Source: Nonlabens sp. Ci31 (GTDB lineage Bacteria > Bacteroidota > Bacteroidia > Flavobacteriales > Flavobacteriaceae). Taken from it: a stretch of DNA of 64,000 nucleotides. The notes under the pieces are model-generated. The model made no database searches and was not told the origin of the DNA. It saw only the letters and a list, made by a program, of their open reading frames with translations. Where the stretch lies: NCBI RefSeq assembly GCF_012974865.1, contig NZ_CP043633.1, positions 1,054,001-1,118,000 on the forward strand. Direction: 5' to 3'. Position numbers and translations under genes: made by a program. Positions within the stretch are counted from its first letter, which is position 1, and every line of letters begins with the position of its first letter. Shown here piece by piece: positions 36,593 through 46,374 of this stretch.

Positions 36593-38462
36593 ATCGGCCC
36601 ATGTGTACTAATAGTACAGAGATATCACTTGGCGAAACACCAGAGATACGACTGGCTTGCGAAACCGTCACGGGTTGTATTTTAGTTAGTTTTTCTCTAG
36701 CTTCATAAGAAAGTGATTTGATACTTTTAAAATCATAATTAGACGGAATCTTTACATTTTCTAATCTGTGGAGTTTATCTGCATTGTCTTTTTCCTTTGA
36801 AATATATCCTGCGTACTTCACATGTACCTCTACTTGTTCTAAAATATCATCATCTAATTCGTTCTCTTCTAAATACGCCTTCACCTGAGAAATAGTTTTA
36901 ATATCTTCCAGATTGATCTGAGGACGAGAAAAGACTTTAAACAACTTGTCATTTTGAGTAACTACTTTACTTCCTTTTAACTCGAGTAAAGCATTCATTT
37001 CCTTATAATCATAGCTGGTATCACGTAAAAACTGAACCATTTTTTCTGATTCATTTGCTTTATGCTCTACTCGGCTCAAAGCCTCCTCGGTGACGATCCC
37101 CAACTCCACCGCCCTAGGTGTCAATCTTAAATCAGCATTATCTTGTCTTAATAGAGTTCGATATTCAGCACGTGACGTAAACATTCTATATGGCTCATCT
37201 GTTCCTTTTGTTATTAAATCATCTACAAGTACGCCTATATAGGCTTCATCTCTTTGAAGTATAAAAGATTCTTCATCTCTAATTTTACGTACCGCATTTA
37301 TGCCGGCCATTAAACCTTGAGATGCTGCTTCTTCATAACCTGTAGTACCGTTAATCTGTCCAGCAAAATACAAGTTGCTGATCAACTTCGTTTCTAGTGT
37401 ATGCTTTAATTGTGTAGGGGGAAAATAATCATACTCAATGGCATACCCAGGTCTGAAAAACTTGACTTTCTCAAATCCTACAACACTACGCAATGCTTTA
37501 AACTGAATATCTTCAGGTAACGAAGTGCTGAAACCATTTACATACACCTCACAAGTATTCCAACCTTCTGGTTCTACAAAGATTTGATGCCTGTCTTTAG
37601 TGGCAAAACGATCTATTTTATCCTCTATACTTGGACAGTACCTAGGGCCTACAGATTTGATTCTGCCATTAAACATAGGAGAACGATCAAAGCCTTCTCT
37701 TAGTAAATTATGTACCTCCGGACTCGTATAGGTCATATGACAATCCCGTTGATGTTTTAACGAACTGGTCAAATTGCTGTAACTAAACTTTGAAGTAAAT
37801 TGATCACCAGGTTGAGGTTCCATTTTAGAATAATCTAATGACCTTCCATCAACTCTTGGTGGTGTCCCTGTTTTCATCCTTCCCGACTCAAACCCTAATT
37901 CTACCAACTGTGCAGTGATACCAGTAGAGGCTCTTTCTCCTGCTCGTCCTCCACCAAAGTTTTTGTCCCCTATATGGATCAATCCATTGAGAAATGTACC
38001 ATTAGTTAGCACCACAGCTTTAGATCTAATTTCAATACCCAAAGAAGTGCGCACCCCTACTACTTTTTCACCTTCGATAATTAATCCAAGAACCATTTCC
38101 TGATAAAAATCCAGAAGCGGAATTGCCTCCAACTGCATTCTCCATTCTTCCGAAAAACGCATGCGATCGTTTTGTGTTCTTGGAGACCACATCGCAGGAC
38201 CCTTAGATTGATTAAGCATCTTAAATTGAATCGCACTTTTATCAGAAACGATACCGCTCAATCCACCTAACGCATCTATTTCTCTAACAATTTGTCCTTT
38301 TGCAATTCCTCCCATAGCAGGATTACAGGACATTTGTCCTATGGTTTCTAAATTCATAGTAACCAGTAAAGTTCTGGATCCCATGTTAGCTGCGACTGCC
38401 GCTGCTTCACTCCCAGCGTGTCCAGCACCTACTACTATTACGTCGTATTCCTTATCAAACAT
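36591..38462 (-). CDS. mnmG: tRNA uridine-5-carboxymethylaminomethyl modification enzyme MnmG
   Basis: MnmG (GidA), with MnmE, modifies U34 of several tRNAs using FAD and methylene-tetrahydrofolate. The 623-residue protein shows the FAD-binding VVGAGHAGSEAAAVAANMG at the N-terminus, the GidA signatures GPRYCPSIEDKIDRF near residue 271 and GQINGTTGYEEAASQGL near 365, and the C-terminal helical MnmE-interaction domain. It is bracketed by two parS sites, an arrangement also known near gidA in other bacteria. It is 3 bp downstream of ybeY. Confidence 0.97.
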   Translation of the reverse strand: MFDKEYDVIVVGAGHAGSEAAAVAANMGSRTLLVTMNLETIGQMSCNPAMGGIAKGQIVREIDALGGLSGIVSDKSAIQFKMLNQSKGPAMWSPRTQNDRMRFSEEWRMQLEAIPLLDFYQEMVLGLIIEGEKVVGVRTSLGIEIRSKAVVLTNGTFLNGLIHIGDKNFGGGRAGERASTGITAQLVELGFESGRMKTGTPPRVDGRSLDYSKMEPQPGDQFTSKFSYSNLTSSLKHQRDCHMTYTSPEVHNLLREGFDRSPMFNGRIKSVGPRYCPSIEDKIDRFATKDRHQIFVEPEGWNTCEVYVNGFSTSLPEDIQFKALRSVVGFEKVKFFRPGYAIEYDYFPPTQLKHTLETKLISNLYFAGQINGTTGYEEAASQGLMAGINAVRKIRDEESFILQRDEAYIGVLVDDLITKGTDEPYRMFTSRAEYRTLLRQDNADLRLTPRAVELGIVTEEALSRVEHKANESEKMVQFLRDTSYDYKEMNALLELKGSKVVTQNDKLFKVFSRPQINLEDIKTISQVKAYLEENELDDDILEQVEVHVKYAGYISKEKDNADKLHRLENVKIPSNYDFKSIKSLSYEAREKLTKIQPVTVSQASRISGVSPSDISVLLVHMGR

Positions 38463-38465
38463 TGT

Positions 38466-38885
38466 TTATTGTTTCACGTGAAACATACCGATTTTTTCAT
38501 TTTCCTTATCACGCATCAATTGCGCTTCAGCCTCCGACTTGTCTCCATAACCACAAAGGTGTAAGAGACCATGTGCCATTACTCTGAGTAATTCGTTTGT
38601 TAGGCTCACACCAAAACTACTGGCATTCTCCTTAACCCTATCGGTACTGATGTATATTTCACCATTAATTAATCCCTCTTCGCAATAATCAAAAGTGATG
38701 ATGTCCGTAAAGGTATCATGATTTAAATAATCCTGATTGATACTTAACAAAAACTCATCAGAACAAAAAACATAGGAAATTTCTCCTATAGTTTTTGATT
38801 CGGTCACCGCTATTTGCTCCAGCCATTTGGTATGAATCAACTCGTCCAAATGTTCAAAATCATTCTGATAATTTAATTCAATCAT
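38466..38885 (-). CDS. ybeY: endoribonuclease YbeY (rRNA maturation)
   Basis: YbeY is a metal-dependent RNase needed for 16S rRNA 3'-end processing and ribosome quality control. The 139-residue protein has the metal site MAHGLLHLCGYGDKSEAE near residue 107. As in other Bacteroidetes, the third histidine of the usual H-x3-H-x5-H is replaced in the GYGDK segment. The last six codons (MFHVKQ) are encoded by an exact parS site. It overlaps the DUF4175 gene by 8 bp. Confidence 0.94.
   Translation of the reverse strand: MIELNYQNDFEHLDELIHTKWLEQIAVTESKTIGEISYVFCSDEFLLSINQDYLNHDTFTDIITFDYCEEGLINGEIYISTDRVKENASSFGVSLTNELLRVMAHGLLHLCGYGDKSEAEAQLMRDKENEKIGMFHVKQ
38470..38485. promoter_or_regulatory. 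parS: parS site 2 (exact)
   Basis: TGTTTCACGTGAAACA is identical to the consensus ParB-binding site and is a perfect palindrome. It is inside the 3' end of ybeY, where it is translated as MFHVKQ, and lies just upstream of mnmG. Confidence 0.95.
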
Positions 38886-41800
38886 TAGCCTTAAAATAAT
38901 CCTTTACCTTATTGCGATATTGGGGCTGCAAAGGTAATGCTTGTCTATTTAAAATCTCCTTGTTATTGAAGTACTTAGAGGCATCTGGAATTGGAGCATT
39001 TGTGTTGTTATTAAAGTCTCGTAAATTCGTACGAGCCTCCCGTCTATTCTCCTCACCCTGTTCTAATCCAGCATCTCTTAGTTTTAATAAATCCTGCTGT
39101 ATATCCATCATTCTTTGTTGTACTTCTCTATTAAAGCCTTGGTCTAATAATTTAAGCTCGACCGCCTTCATCTTATCTGTAATATTTCCTACTTTTTCTT
39201 CTAAACCTTCCCGACGTATCATATCTTCTAGCTCATTACGCAACTCTTGTTGTTGCTTATAGATTTCATAGATACGCTTGGATTCTTGTTCGCTTTCTCT
39301 ATAACTTTGATTCTCGCCATCCTCACCGGCATTGCCATTACCGGTACCTGAACCATTCTCACCAGACTTTCCATTCTTTCCTCCGCTACCTTCACCTTCA
39401 CCAACGTCGCCGCCTTCTCCAAGCGCTCCTCCCTGGCCACTTTCACCAGACTGACCTGACTCCCCGCTTTCAGCACCTTCACCACTCTTGCCATTATTAC
39501 CTGAGTCCCCCGACGACCCACTTTCACCAGATGATCCTTTCTCCCCATCTTTACCATCCGAACCAGGTTTGTCCCCCTCACCAGATTTGGAAAGACTCTC
39601 TTGCTTCTTGATAATATTGGGCAACTGAAAACCTGGACCTCCATCTTTGGATTCCCCCATTCCCGGCATCGGCATGCTATCATTCATAGCATCTAGAGAA
39701 TTGCTGAGCATCTCTGCAAGTGTATTTGCTCCTTTAAAAACAAATTGCTGAGAACCTTGTCCTTCGCGCATTTCAAACTCAGCGATTTGTTCCAATGATT
39801 TTTCTAAATAATAATAAATCTCAGTTACCTCTTTGTTAATATCCTGACCTATTTTAGGATTGCGTGTTGCCAATGCAAACAAACTGTCGTCTACATGTTC
39901 AAACGCTCGCTCTAAATCTTTTTGTGCTTTCAGCTTTTTACCTAAATTAGGACTAAGTCTATTCATTTGCTTCATGGATTCCATGAGGGCCTCTTCTTCT
40001 AACGAGAACACTATCAGATTATCTAATATTTGACGCAAACTTTCCGCATCTTCTTTTTCCCCTTCTTGAGACATCGAAGACATTTGAGACGCCATACTTG
40101 CCGCTTGTTTTTGCATTTTTTGCGCGGCGCTCTTCTGCTTCTTTTTAGCTTCTGATGTTTGAGACTTCTCTAAATCATCACTAGATTCCTCTTGCTCGTC
40201 TTTAATTTCTTGTGATTCGACAGGCTCAAATTCCATCTCCATAGGTTTCTTAAGACCCTCATTCTCATCTTCCAATTCTTTCAATTCCTTTTCCCAAGCT
40301 TTATACTCTTTATTGAGTTGATCCTGATCATCTTTTTTATTATCTGCGGCCTCCTTCTCTGATTGCTCCTTCTGCTTTTGCGCTAACTTTTCTAGTTCTC
40401 TACCCAACTGCTCAAACTTCTGTTTTACGTAATACCTTTTAGTGAGCTCTACAAGTTGTTCTAAATTTCTCTTTTGCTGCTTGGATTTATTCTTAGACTT
40501 ATCCATCTTCTCTTTCAATTCCTCAGGAGAAAGTTTGTCCTGATACTTTCGAAGCTCCTTAAGAAGCTCTTCATTCTTCTTTAGTTCCTCAGAACTTTTC
40601 TCCATTCGGTCTTCCAACAATTCCTTTATTGGGTCCTTTTGAGTATTCGATTTTTGAAAGTTATCTTTCATCTTCTCTAGTTCCTGACGCATTTTTTGTT
40701 CCTGCATCTGTTGGTTCTTTAAAGCCTGATCTAACTTACGCTTGTCATTAAAACTACGATCCTTTTTTTGTAATTGATCTTTTGAAATTTCATCCAGTTT
40801 AACTTGTTGCTTTTGTTGCTCTTTAACAGCTTCTTCTAAATTGGCGAAGGATTCCTTTTGTTTAGTAAGCTGCTTCTCCTCAAATTCGTCTGTAGACAGC
40901 TTGCGGTAAGAAAAAACTTCAGATTTTGTCGACTTATAATTGTTAACTGCATCATTATCAGTAACTTCAAAGTAAAACTGATAGCTTGTACCCGCTTCTA
41001 AAGGAACAATACCTGGAAACGTGAGTAAAAACTGATCATAGGTGCCCCGATTAGAACCCACATCATAACTTTTAGTCTTTGAAACATCATCAAATGGATA
41101 ATAAACAAGTTTTATTTTACGTATTCCATAATCATCTGCCACTTGACCTTTAAAATACATCAGATCGGAATCTATAGAATCCTTTTTCATTTTTATATCT
41201 AATTCTGGATATTCGTCTTTTACCACATCAATTTTAAAATTGAGGGATTCGTATTCTTTGATATAATCGTTAGAAGTTGCTACAGCGTATTTAAGAGGTT
41301 GCAATACCGCTTTAGCGAAAGCGAAACTGCCATCCATCTCCTTAAACTTATTCCTATTCTCTGATGTAATAAAATCTACTTGAGTTGTTTTTGATGTATT
41401 CAGTGTCCATGTAATTTGGGTTCCTTGTGGCACGATTGCATTACCGGTACTCACCAATTTCTCATCTCGTTTACCAGTGTGCGATGGATAGTCCAAAAAA
41501 AGTTCCAAACCATTAATAACAGGCACATCTTCTACATTTAGCAGAAATTTGCTACTAGTCACATCGTTTGCTGACAATTGAAAATTGATCGCCTCTAGAG
41601 GTTTTGAAAATATAAAACTGAATTTTCCTGGGGCCTCTTGGGTTAAAAAATAAGTTTGATCCTTATAATTAATACTTGCATTCTCCGGAATTTTACGACC
41701 GCTCACCTCAACATACAGCTTAAAATCCCTACGTTGCAGAGTGCTTAAATTTTTATTGAGAATTGAAAAGCTAAAAGGGGCTGGGGGTACATACTCATTA

Positions 41801-42357
41801 TTAAAATCAGCTACACGCTTAGCACTATCTGTTAATAATTCATTATTTCCTGTAAAAAACAAACCCGCGATGATCGCAACAGGGATTGCGAGATAAGGTA
41901 AAAACTTTTTATTCTTTCTATAATCAATAGCAAGGCTGAAAGGAATGGGTTTAAGAGCCTCACTCTTTTGATTGATACTTGCCCAAGTCAACTCATCATC
42001 GCCTCCGTTTTTATGAAGCTGTAACACATTGATCAATTTATCTGAAACTTCAGGGAAGTGTGTTCCTATAATCGAGCTTGCATCTCTAAAATTAATTCCT
42101 CTAGACAACTTCAATAGTCGCGCTAACGGAATTCCTACAAAACGCACCAAAAGAAATAATTCCGTCGTAATAAATAACCCAAACAAGAATGTTCTCCCCA
42201 AAGGATTGAGCCATAAGTAATATTCTATAACAACCGTTAATAAAAAATATAACAGGCCTAGCGCGACAAATAAAATCACACCGCGTATTAAAGCGTTGCG
42301 GTAGTATTTACTGATAAAACGTTGGAGCTTTTGCTCTATAATCTCAAAGTTTGTCAT
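38878..42357 (-). CDS. DUF4175 family large membrane protein
   Basis: This 1159-residue protein matches the Bacteroidetes family DUF4175. It has membrane segments near residues 22-42, 48-70 and 150-170, a large beta-rich periplasmic-like region (about 190-470), and a long Lys/Glu/Gln-rich coiled-coil region (about 485-760). A low-complexity Gly/Ser/Glu/Asp stretch of about 100 residues (roughly 900-1010) follows, and a helical tail ends in QPQYRNKVKDYFK. FAFAKAVLQP near residue 345 is encoded by a palindrome variant. The function is not known. It overlaps ybeY by 8 bp, so the three genes to mnmG form an operon. Confidence 0.87.
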   Translation of the reverse strand: MTNFEIIEQKLQRFISKYYRNALIRGVILFVALGLLYFLLTVVIEYYLWLNPLGRTFLFGLFITTELFLLVRFVGIPLARLLKLSRGINFRDASSIIGTHFPEVSDKLINVLQLHKNGGDDELTWASINQKSEALKPIPFSLAIDYRKNKKFLPYLAIPVAIIAGLFFTGNNELLTDSAKRVADFNNEYVPPAPFSFSILNKNLSTLQRRDFKLYVEVSGRKIPENASINYKDQTYFLTQEAPGKFSFIFSKPLEAINFQLSANDVTSSKFLLNVEDVPVINGLELFLDYPSHTGKRDEKLVSTGNAIVPQGTQITWTLNTSKTTQVDFITSENRNKFKEMDGSFAFAKAVLQPLKYAVATSNDYIKEYESLNFKIDVVKDEYPELDIKMKKDSIDSDLMYFKGQVADDYGIRKIKLVYYPFDDVSKTKSYDVGSNRGTYDQFLLTFPGIVPLEAGTSYQFYFEVTDNDAVNNYKSTKSEVFSYRKLSTDEFEEKQLTKQKESFANLEEAVKEQQKQQVKLDEISKDQLQKKDRSFNDKRKLDQALKNQQMQEQKMRQELEKMKDNFQKSNTQKDPIKELLEDRMEKSSEELKKNEELLKELRKYQDKLSPEELKEKMDKSKNKSKQQKRNLEQLVELTKRYYVKQKFEQLGRELEKLAQKQKEQSEKEAADNKKDDQDQLNKEYKAWEKELKELEDENEGLKKPMEMEFEPVESQEIKDEQEESSDDLEKSQTSEAKKKQKSAAQKMQKQAASMASQMSSMSQEGEKEDAESLRQILDNLIVFSLEEEALMESMKQMNRLSPNLGKKLKAQKDLERAFEHVDDSLFALATRNPKIGQDINKEVTEIYYYLEKSLEQIAEFEMREGQGSQQFVFKGANTLAEMLSNSLDAMNDSMPMPGMGESKDGGPGFQLPNIIKKQESLSKSGEGDKPGSDGKDGEKGSSGESGSSGDSGNNGKSGEGAESGESGQSGESGQGGALGEGGDVGEGEGSGGKNGKSGENGSGTGNGNAGEDGENQSYRESEQESKRIYEIYKQQQELRNELEDMIRREGLEEKVGNITDKMKAVELKLLDQGFNREVQQRMMDIQQDLLKLRDAGLEQGEENRREARTNLRDFNNNTNAPIPDASKYFNNKEILNRQALPLQPQYRNKVKDYFKAND
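41309..41323. repeat. in-gene palindrome copy 8 (variant)
   Basis: GCTTTAGCGAAAGCG, one base from the core, in the DUF4175 gene. It encodes AFAKA. Confidence 0.75.
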
Positions 42358-42800
42358 TATCTATATAGTCGCGTACTTATCGTAAATATAACGGATTAGA
42401 GTGACGTTTATGATCGGAACAACAAAGACCTTGAAATTGGATGAAAAGCCTTAAAATACTATTTAAAATAAATCTGCTCACCGCAGACGTTTAAGTAGTC
42501 CTTTATAATTATAATCGTACCTATAATTGGAATGGATGATTGCTATTTTAAATGTCTCGTCCCCAAGAAATGTGGATATAAAGAGCTTTTATATCACATA
42601 ATTTAAAAAACACTGCCTTTAGCAACAGGGGGAAATTCCTGGACATCGCCTCCGCGACCCTTTCCTAATGGATACGGAAACAGAGAATATCCCATAAGAT
42701 AACATCGATCCTTGAACCGGAAAAACCTACTAGCTTGTTAACTATTCCTCCATACTACTAACTAATCCATATCTTTACAGCACCTTAAAAATTCTAAGAA
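42358..42800. other. gene-free stretch upstream of gltX
   Basis: About 440 bp between divergent genes. I see no gene, tRNA or strong hairpin. A TATCTTTA sequence at 42770-42777 could be the gltX -7 box. Confidence 0.5.
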
Positions 42801-44318
42801 ATGAGTACAGATGTACGTGTAAGATTTGCTCCTAGTCCCACAGGACCGCTTCATATAGGTGGTGTGAGAACAGCACTTTTCAACTATTTATTTGCCAAAA
42901 AGCACAATGGGACTTTTATCCTACGTATAGAAGATACCGATCAAAACAGGTATGTAGAAGGCGCAGAAGAATATATAATAGAAACATTAAACTGGTGTAA
43001 GATTCCTTACGATGAGGGCCCAGGAAAAGAAGGCAACTACGGTCCTTACCGCCAGAGCGACCGCAATAATATGTACCGTGCTTATGCAGAGGAATTAATC
43101 CAGAAAGATGATGCTTATTATGCCTTTGACACTGCTGAAGAATTAGCAGAAGCAAGAACTATTTGTGAGGCAAATAAGGAAACTTTTATTTACAATCATA
43201 ACAATAGATCAAACTTTACTAACTCTTTGACGTTAAGTCCAGAAGAAGTAAAAGAGCGATTAGATCGCGGCGATGAGTACACCGTACGTTTTAAACCAAC
43301 TTTGAAGACTTTAAACATGTACGACGAAATCCGTAAAGGAATAGAAATCGATACTGCTTTACTAGATGATAAGGTGCTTTTTAAAAGTGATGGTATGCCT
43401 ACTTATCACCTCGCCAATGTTGTAGATGATCATACTATGAAAATTTCTCACGTAATTCGCGGCGAAGAATGGTTACCTAGTATGGCTTTACATATATTGT
43501 TATATGAAAGCTTTGGTTGGGATCGACCTAAATTTGCACATTTACCACTGATTTTAAAACCTACTGGTAAAGGAAAGCTGAGCAAGCGCGATGGAGACAA
43601 GATGGGATTTTCTGTATTTCCATTAGAATGGAAAGATCCTAAGTCTGGTGAGATTTCTACTGGTTTTAGAGAAGATGGTTTTCTGCCAGAAACGATGGTC
43701 AACATTCTTGCATTTTTAGGCTGGAATCCGGGATCAGATCAAGAGATTTTTAGTTTGGAAGAATTGGTTCAAGCTTTTAGCTTAGGTAAAGTAAATAGCT
43801 CTGGGGCAAAGTATGATCCTGAAAAGGCAAAATGGTTTCAACAACAATGGTATGTGCATCAAGATGATGCTGTTGTTGGTGCCGCTTTCGCGAAAGCGTT
43901 ACAAAACAAAAACATCCCCTACGGTTCTGAAGATTATGTAAGCATGGTAGCTGGAATGGTAAAGGAACGCGCTGTATTTACAGAAGATTTATTTGAATTG
44001 GCTGGTTTCTTTTTTACAGCACCAGATACCTATGATGAGAAAAATGCTAAAAAATCTTGGAAAGAAGATACTAATAAAATCATGTCTGACATCATCCAAG
44101 TGATAAAGGACACCGAAGAAGATACCGCTGCTGGATTGAGTACTGCCATTAAAGGCTGGATTACTTCTCAGGAAATGGGATTTGGGAAAGTAATGATGCC
44201 ATTGAGACTTGCACTAGTAGGAAGCCTTATGGGACCAGATGTATTTGAAATTGCCTCTATGATAGGTAAAGAAGAAACTATAAGTCGTATGGAAACGGCG
44301 ATGGAGAAATTAGGTTAA
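42801..44318 (+). CDS. gltX: glutamate-tRNA ligase
   Basis: GltX charges tRNA-Glu. The 505-residue class I synthetase has the HIGH motif in APSPTGPLHIGGVRTALF at residues 9-26, FILRIEDTDQNR, HVIRGEEWLPSMALHI near 217, and the KMSKS equivalent KGKLSKRDG near 255. The C-terminal anticodon-binding domain is helical. AFAKALQNKN near residue 363 comes from a palindrome copy and lies at a position that should be surface-exposed in the C-terminal half. It is closed by the terminator at 44341. Confidence 0.97.
   Translation: MSTDVRVRFAPSPTGPLHIGGVRTALFNYLFAKKHNGTFILRIEDTDQNRYVEGAEEYIIETLNWCKIPYDEGPGKEGNYGPYRQSDRNNMYRAYAEELIQKDDAYYAFDTAEELAEARTICEANKETFIYNHNNRSNFTNSLTLSPEEVKERLDRGDEYTVRFKPTLKTLNMYDEIRKGIEIDTALLDDKVLFKSDGMPTYHLANVVDDHTMKISHVIRGEEWLPSMALHILLYESFGWDRPKFAHLPLILKPTGKGKLSKRDGDKMGFSVFPLEWKDPKSGEISTGFREDGFLPETMVNILAFLGWNPGSDQEIFSLEELVQAFSLGKVNSSGAKYDPEKAKWFQQQWYVHQDDAVVGAAFAKALQNKNIPYGSEDYVSMVAGMVKERAVFTEDLFELAGFFFTAPDTYDEKNAKKSWKEDTNKIMSDIIQVIKDTEEDTAAGLSTAIKGWITSQEMGFGKVMMPLRLALVGSLMGPDVFEIASMIGKEETISRMETAMEKLG
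43884..43898. repeat. in-gene palindrome copy 9 (exact)
   Basis: GCTTTCGCGAAAGCG in gltX encodes AFAKA. The flanking C extends it to 16 bp. Confidence 0.9.
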
Positions 44319-44340
44319 ACCTTCTTTTCACAACAATAAA

Positions 44341-44371
44341 AAGCCTGCTGAAATTGAGTTTTAGCAGGCTT
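44341..44371. terminator. terminator between gltX and a convergent gene
   Basis: AAGCCTGCTGAAA (44341-44353) pairs with 44359-44371 with one G-T pair. A-rich and T-rich flanks allow it to serve both convergent genes. Confidence 0.8.
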
Positions 44372-44390
44372 ATTTAAGACCTCTATATTG

Positions 44391-45140
44391 CTAGAAATAG
44401 AACCTTGCACCTACACTTAAAAAACTGAAATTTCCATCTATATCGTCTCCGATAAGATTAGTACCTGTTAAGGAGTCTACCAGTGAATAGTGATAATGAA
44501 CTGTTGCTCTAAAATTACGTGCGCCTGCAGAAAAACCAATTACACCATTTAGATTAACCGGCATCGTGTTTTGAAATTCTTTTAATGCAATTGGGTTTAA
44601 TCCTCCTATAAAAGATTCTTCATAACGATCTTCATTGCCTATTTTAAGCTCTCCGTTAAGCTGCAGTGCGGGCCCAGCTTCAATAGAAAAATAATCACTT
44701 TGCGCGATTTTCCAAGCGAGTAAAAACTTAATCTCTACTCCTATCATACTCATATCAATTTTGTTATTGGTAAAGTTTTCATTTACTGAGAAATTGTGAT
44801 TGAAAATACCTAGAGAATAGATCAAATCAAAATCATCTCTAAAGTCACCCCTAGTTTCAAAATTTGCTGACCAACCAGTTCCCTGTGCAACATCCACGTC
44901 ATCGCTAATAATATTGAAAAAAGTAGCGTCTCCACCTAAGCCTAAGCGATTATTATAAGAATATTTACGACTCATAGCAACATAGTTAACAGAGGAACTA
45001 TTTTGGTGCATGGAAGTTTCAAAAATAGCATTCCCTACATCTGTTATTGCGGCATTTGTAAAGGGAGCATCTAGCAATTCTTGCGCACTGCTCGTAAAAA
45101 CTGATGCAAGAATTACTAATAGGAGGACTGTATTTTTCAT
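44391..45140 (-). CDS. outer-membrane beta-barrel-like protein, unknown
   Basis: This is a 249-residue secreted protein. I chose the ATG at 45140 because it gives a clean signal peptide (MKNTVLLLVILASVFTSSAQ); the ATG at 45167 adds nine residues before it. The mature part has alternating aromatic/hydrophobic strands (RATVHYHYSLVD, FSIEAGPALQLNG) and ends in FLSVGARFYF, the C-terminal aromatic motif typical of outer-membrane barrels. No named family is recognised, and the function is unknown. Confidence 0.75.
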   Translation of the reverse strand: MKNTVLLLVILASVFTSSAQELLDAPFTNAAITDVGNAIFETSMHQNSSSVNYVAMSRKYSYNNRLGLGGDATFFNIISDDVDVAQGTGWSANFETRGDFRDDFDLIYSLGIFNHNFSVNENFTNNKIDMSMIGVEIKFLLAWKIAQSDYFSIEAGPALQLNGELKIGNEDRYEESFIGGLNPIALKEFQNTMPVNLNGVIGFSAGARNFRATVHYHYSLVDSLTGTNLIGDDIDGNFSFLSVGARFYF

Positions 45141-45288
45141 AATAGGTGTAACAAACTGCACAAACATACTACTAATCTAAAGTAAGCGGGTACAATCAAT
45201 TTTAAAATATGATCTTACTGCCTTAATAAGGCCAAACTTGTTTACATTTATAATTAATAATTGTCATTAACCTTTTTAAACAAACACC

Positions 45289-46290
45289 ATGGGAGGATTT
45301 GGAGTATTTCTAATACCTGTATTACTAGTAATAGGATTTTTCCTGTTATTGGGTACATTTTTCACCGTAAAACAGCAGACTGCTGCAGTAGTTGAACGTT
45401 TCGGCAAGTTTACTACTATGCGACAATCTGGTCTTCAACTTAAAATACCCCTTATTGATAAAATTGCTGGAAGAATCAATTTAAAAATCCAGCAACTAGA
45501 CGTTATTGTGGAGACCAAAACTAAAGATGATGTCTTTGTACGTCTTAAAATTTCCGTGCAGTTTCAAGTAAGAAGAGAGAAAGTTTACGATGCATTTTAT
45601 AGACTTCAAAATCCACACGATCAGATTACCGCTTATGTATTTGATGTAGTACGTGCCGAAGTTCCTAAAATGAAACTGGATTACGTATTTGAAAAGAAAG
45701 ATGATATTGCAATCGCTGTAAAGCGCGAATTAAACGAAGCCATGATGGATTATGGGTACGACATCATTAAAACTCTTGTAACAGACATTGATCCAGATAT
45801 ACAAGTTAAGGCAGCAATGAATAGAATTAATGCCGCAGAACGAGAGAAAACAGCTGCTGAATACGAAGCAGAAGCAGATCGTATAAAAATAGTTGCAAAA
45901 GCACGAGCAGAAGCAGAATCAAAGCGTCTGCAGGGACAAGGTATTGCTGATCAAAGACGTGAAATCGCTCGTGGGCTCGAAGAAAGTGTAGATGTACTCA
46001 ATAATGTAGGGATCAACTCTCAAGAAGCAAGCGCACTAATTGTTGTTACACAACATTATGATACGCTACAATCTATAGGTGAAGCGACACAATCTAACTT
46101 GATCTTACTCCCTAACTCACCACAAGCTGGTAGCGATATGTTGAATAACATGATTGCAAGCTTTACGGCTAGTGCTCAAATAGGGGAACAAATGAAAAAA
46201 ACAAATGCTAAAAAAGAGGCAAAAGTAAAAAAGGAAGCACATTCTAAAAGGGATGATTCTAATTATAATGAAGATAGAAGCCAAGAATAA
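45289..46290 (+). CDS. SPFH domain protein (stomatin/prohibitin-like)
   Basis: This 333-residue protein has one N-terminal membrane segment (about residues 2-24) and a band-7/SPFH domain (about 27-200), with AAVVERFGKFTTMRQSGLQLKIPLIDKI near the start and INAAEREKTAAEYEAEADRIKIVAKARAEAESKRLQGQGIAD as the following coiled coil (about 185-235). The C-terminus is Lys/Glu-rich. SPFH proteins form membrane-bound oligomeric rings that organise lipid microdomains or regulate proteases. It is likely a single-gene unit, closed by the terminator at 46321. Confidence 0.9.
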   Translation: MGGFGVFLIPVLLVIGFFLLLGTFFTVKQQTAAVVERFGKFTTMRQSGLQLKIPLIDKIAGRINLKIQQLDVIVETKTKDDVFVRLKISVQFQVRREKVYDAFYRLQNPHDQITAYVFDVVRAEVPKMKLDYVFEKKDDIAIAVKRELNEAMMDYGYDIIKTLVTDIDPDIQVKAAMNRINAAEREKTAAEYEAEADRIKIVAKARAEAESKRLQGQGIADQRREIARGLEESVDVLNNVGINSQEASALIVVTQHYDTLQSIGEATQSNLILLPNSPQAGSDMLNNMIASFTASAQIGEQMKKTNAKKEAKVKKEAHSKRDDSNYNEDRSQE

Positions 46291-46320
46291 GCACTCTAGA
46301 AATAATTCATTTATAAAAAC

Positions 46321-46350
46321 AAAAACGCGATCCTTAGAGATCGCGTTTTT
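46321..46350. terminator. bidirectional terminator
   Basis: AAAAACGCGATC (46321-46332) pairs perfectly with GATCGCGTTTTT (46339-46350), loop CTTAGA. It lies between the convergent SPFH gene and the DUF6327 gene. Confidence 0.9.
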
Positions 46351-46374
46351 TATGATTTATATTTTTTTATGTAA

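Noticed and set aside
39228..39683. Long antisense frame opposite the Gly/Ser-rich tract
   Set aside because: It is a shadow of the low-complexity coding region of the DUF4175 gene; valine/lysine/arginine-rich and without a domain.
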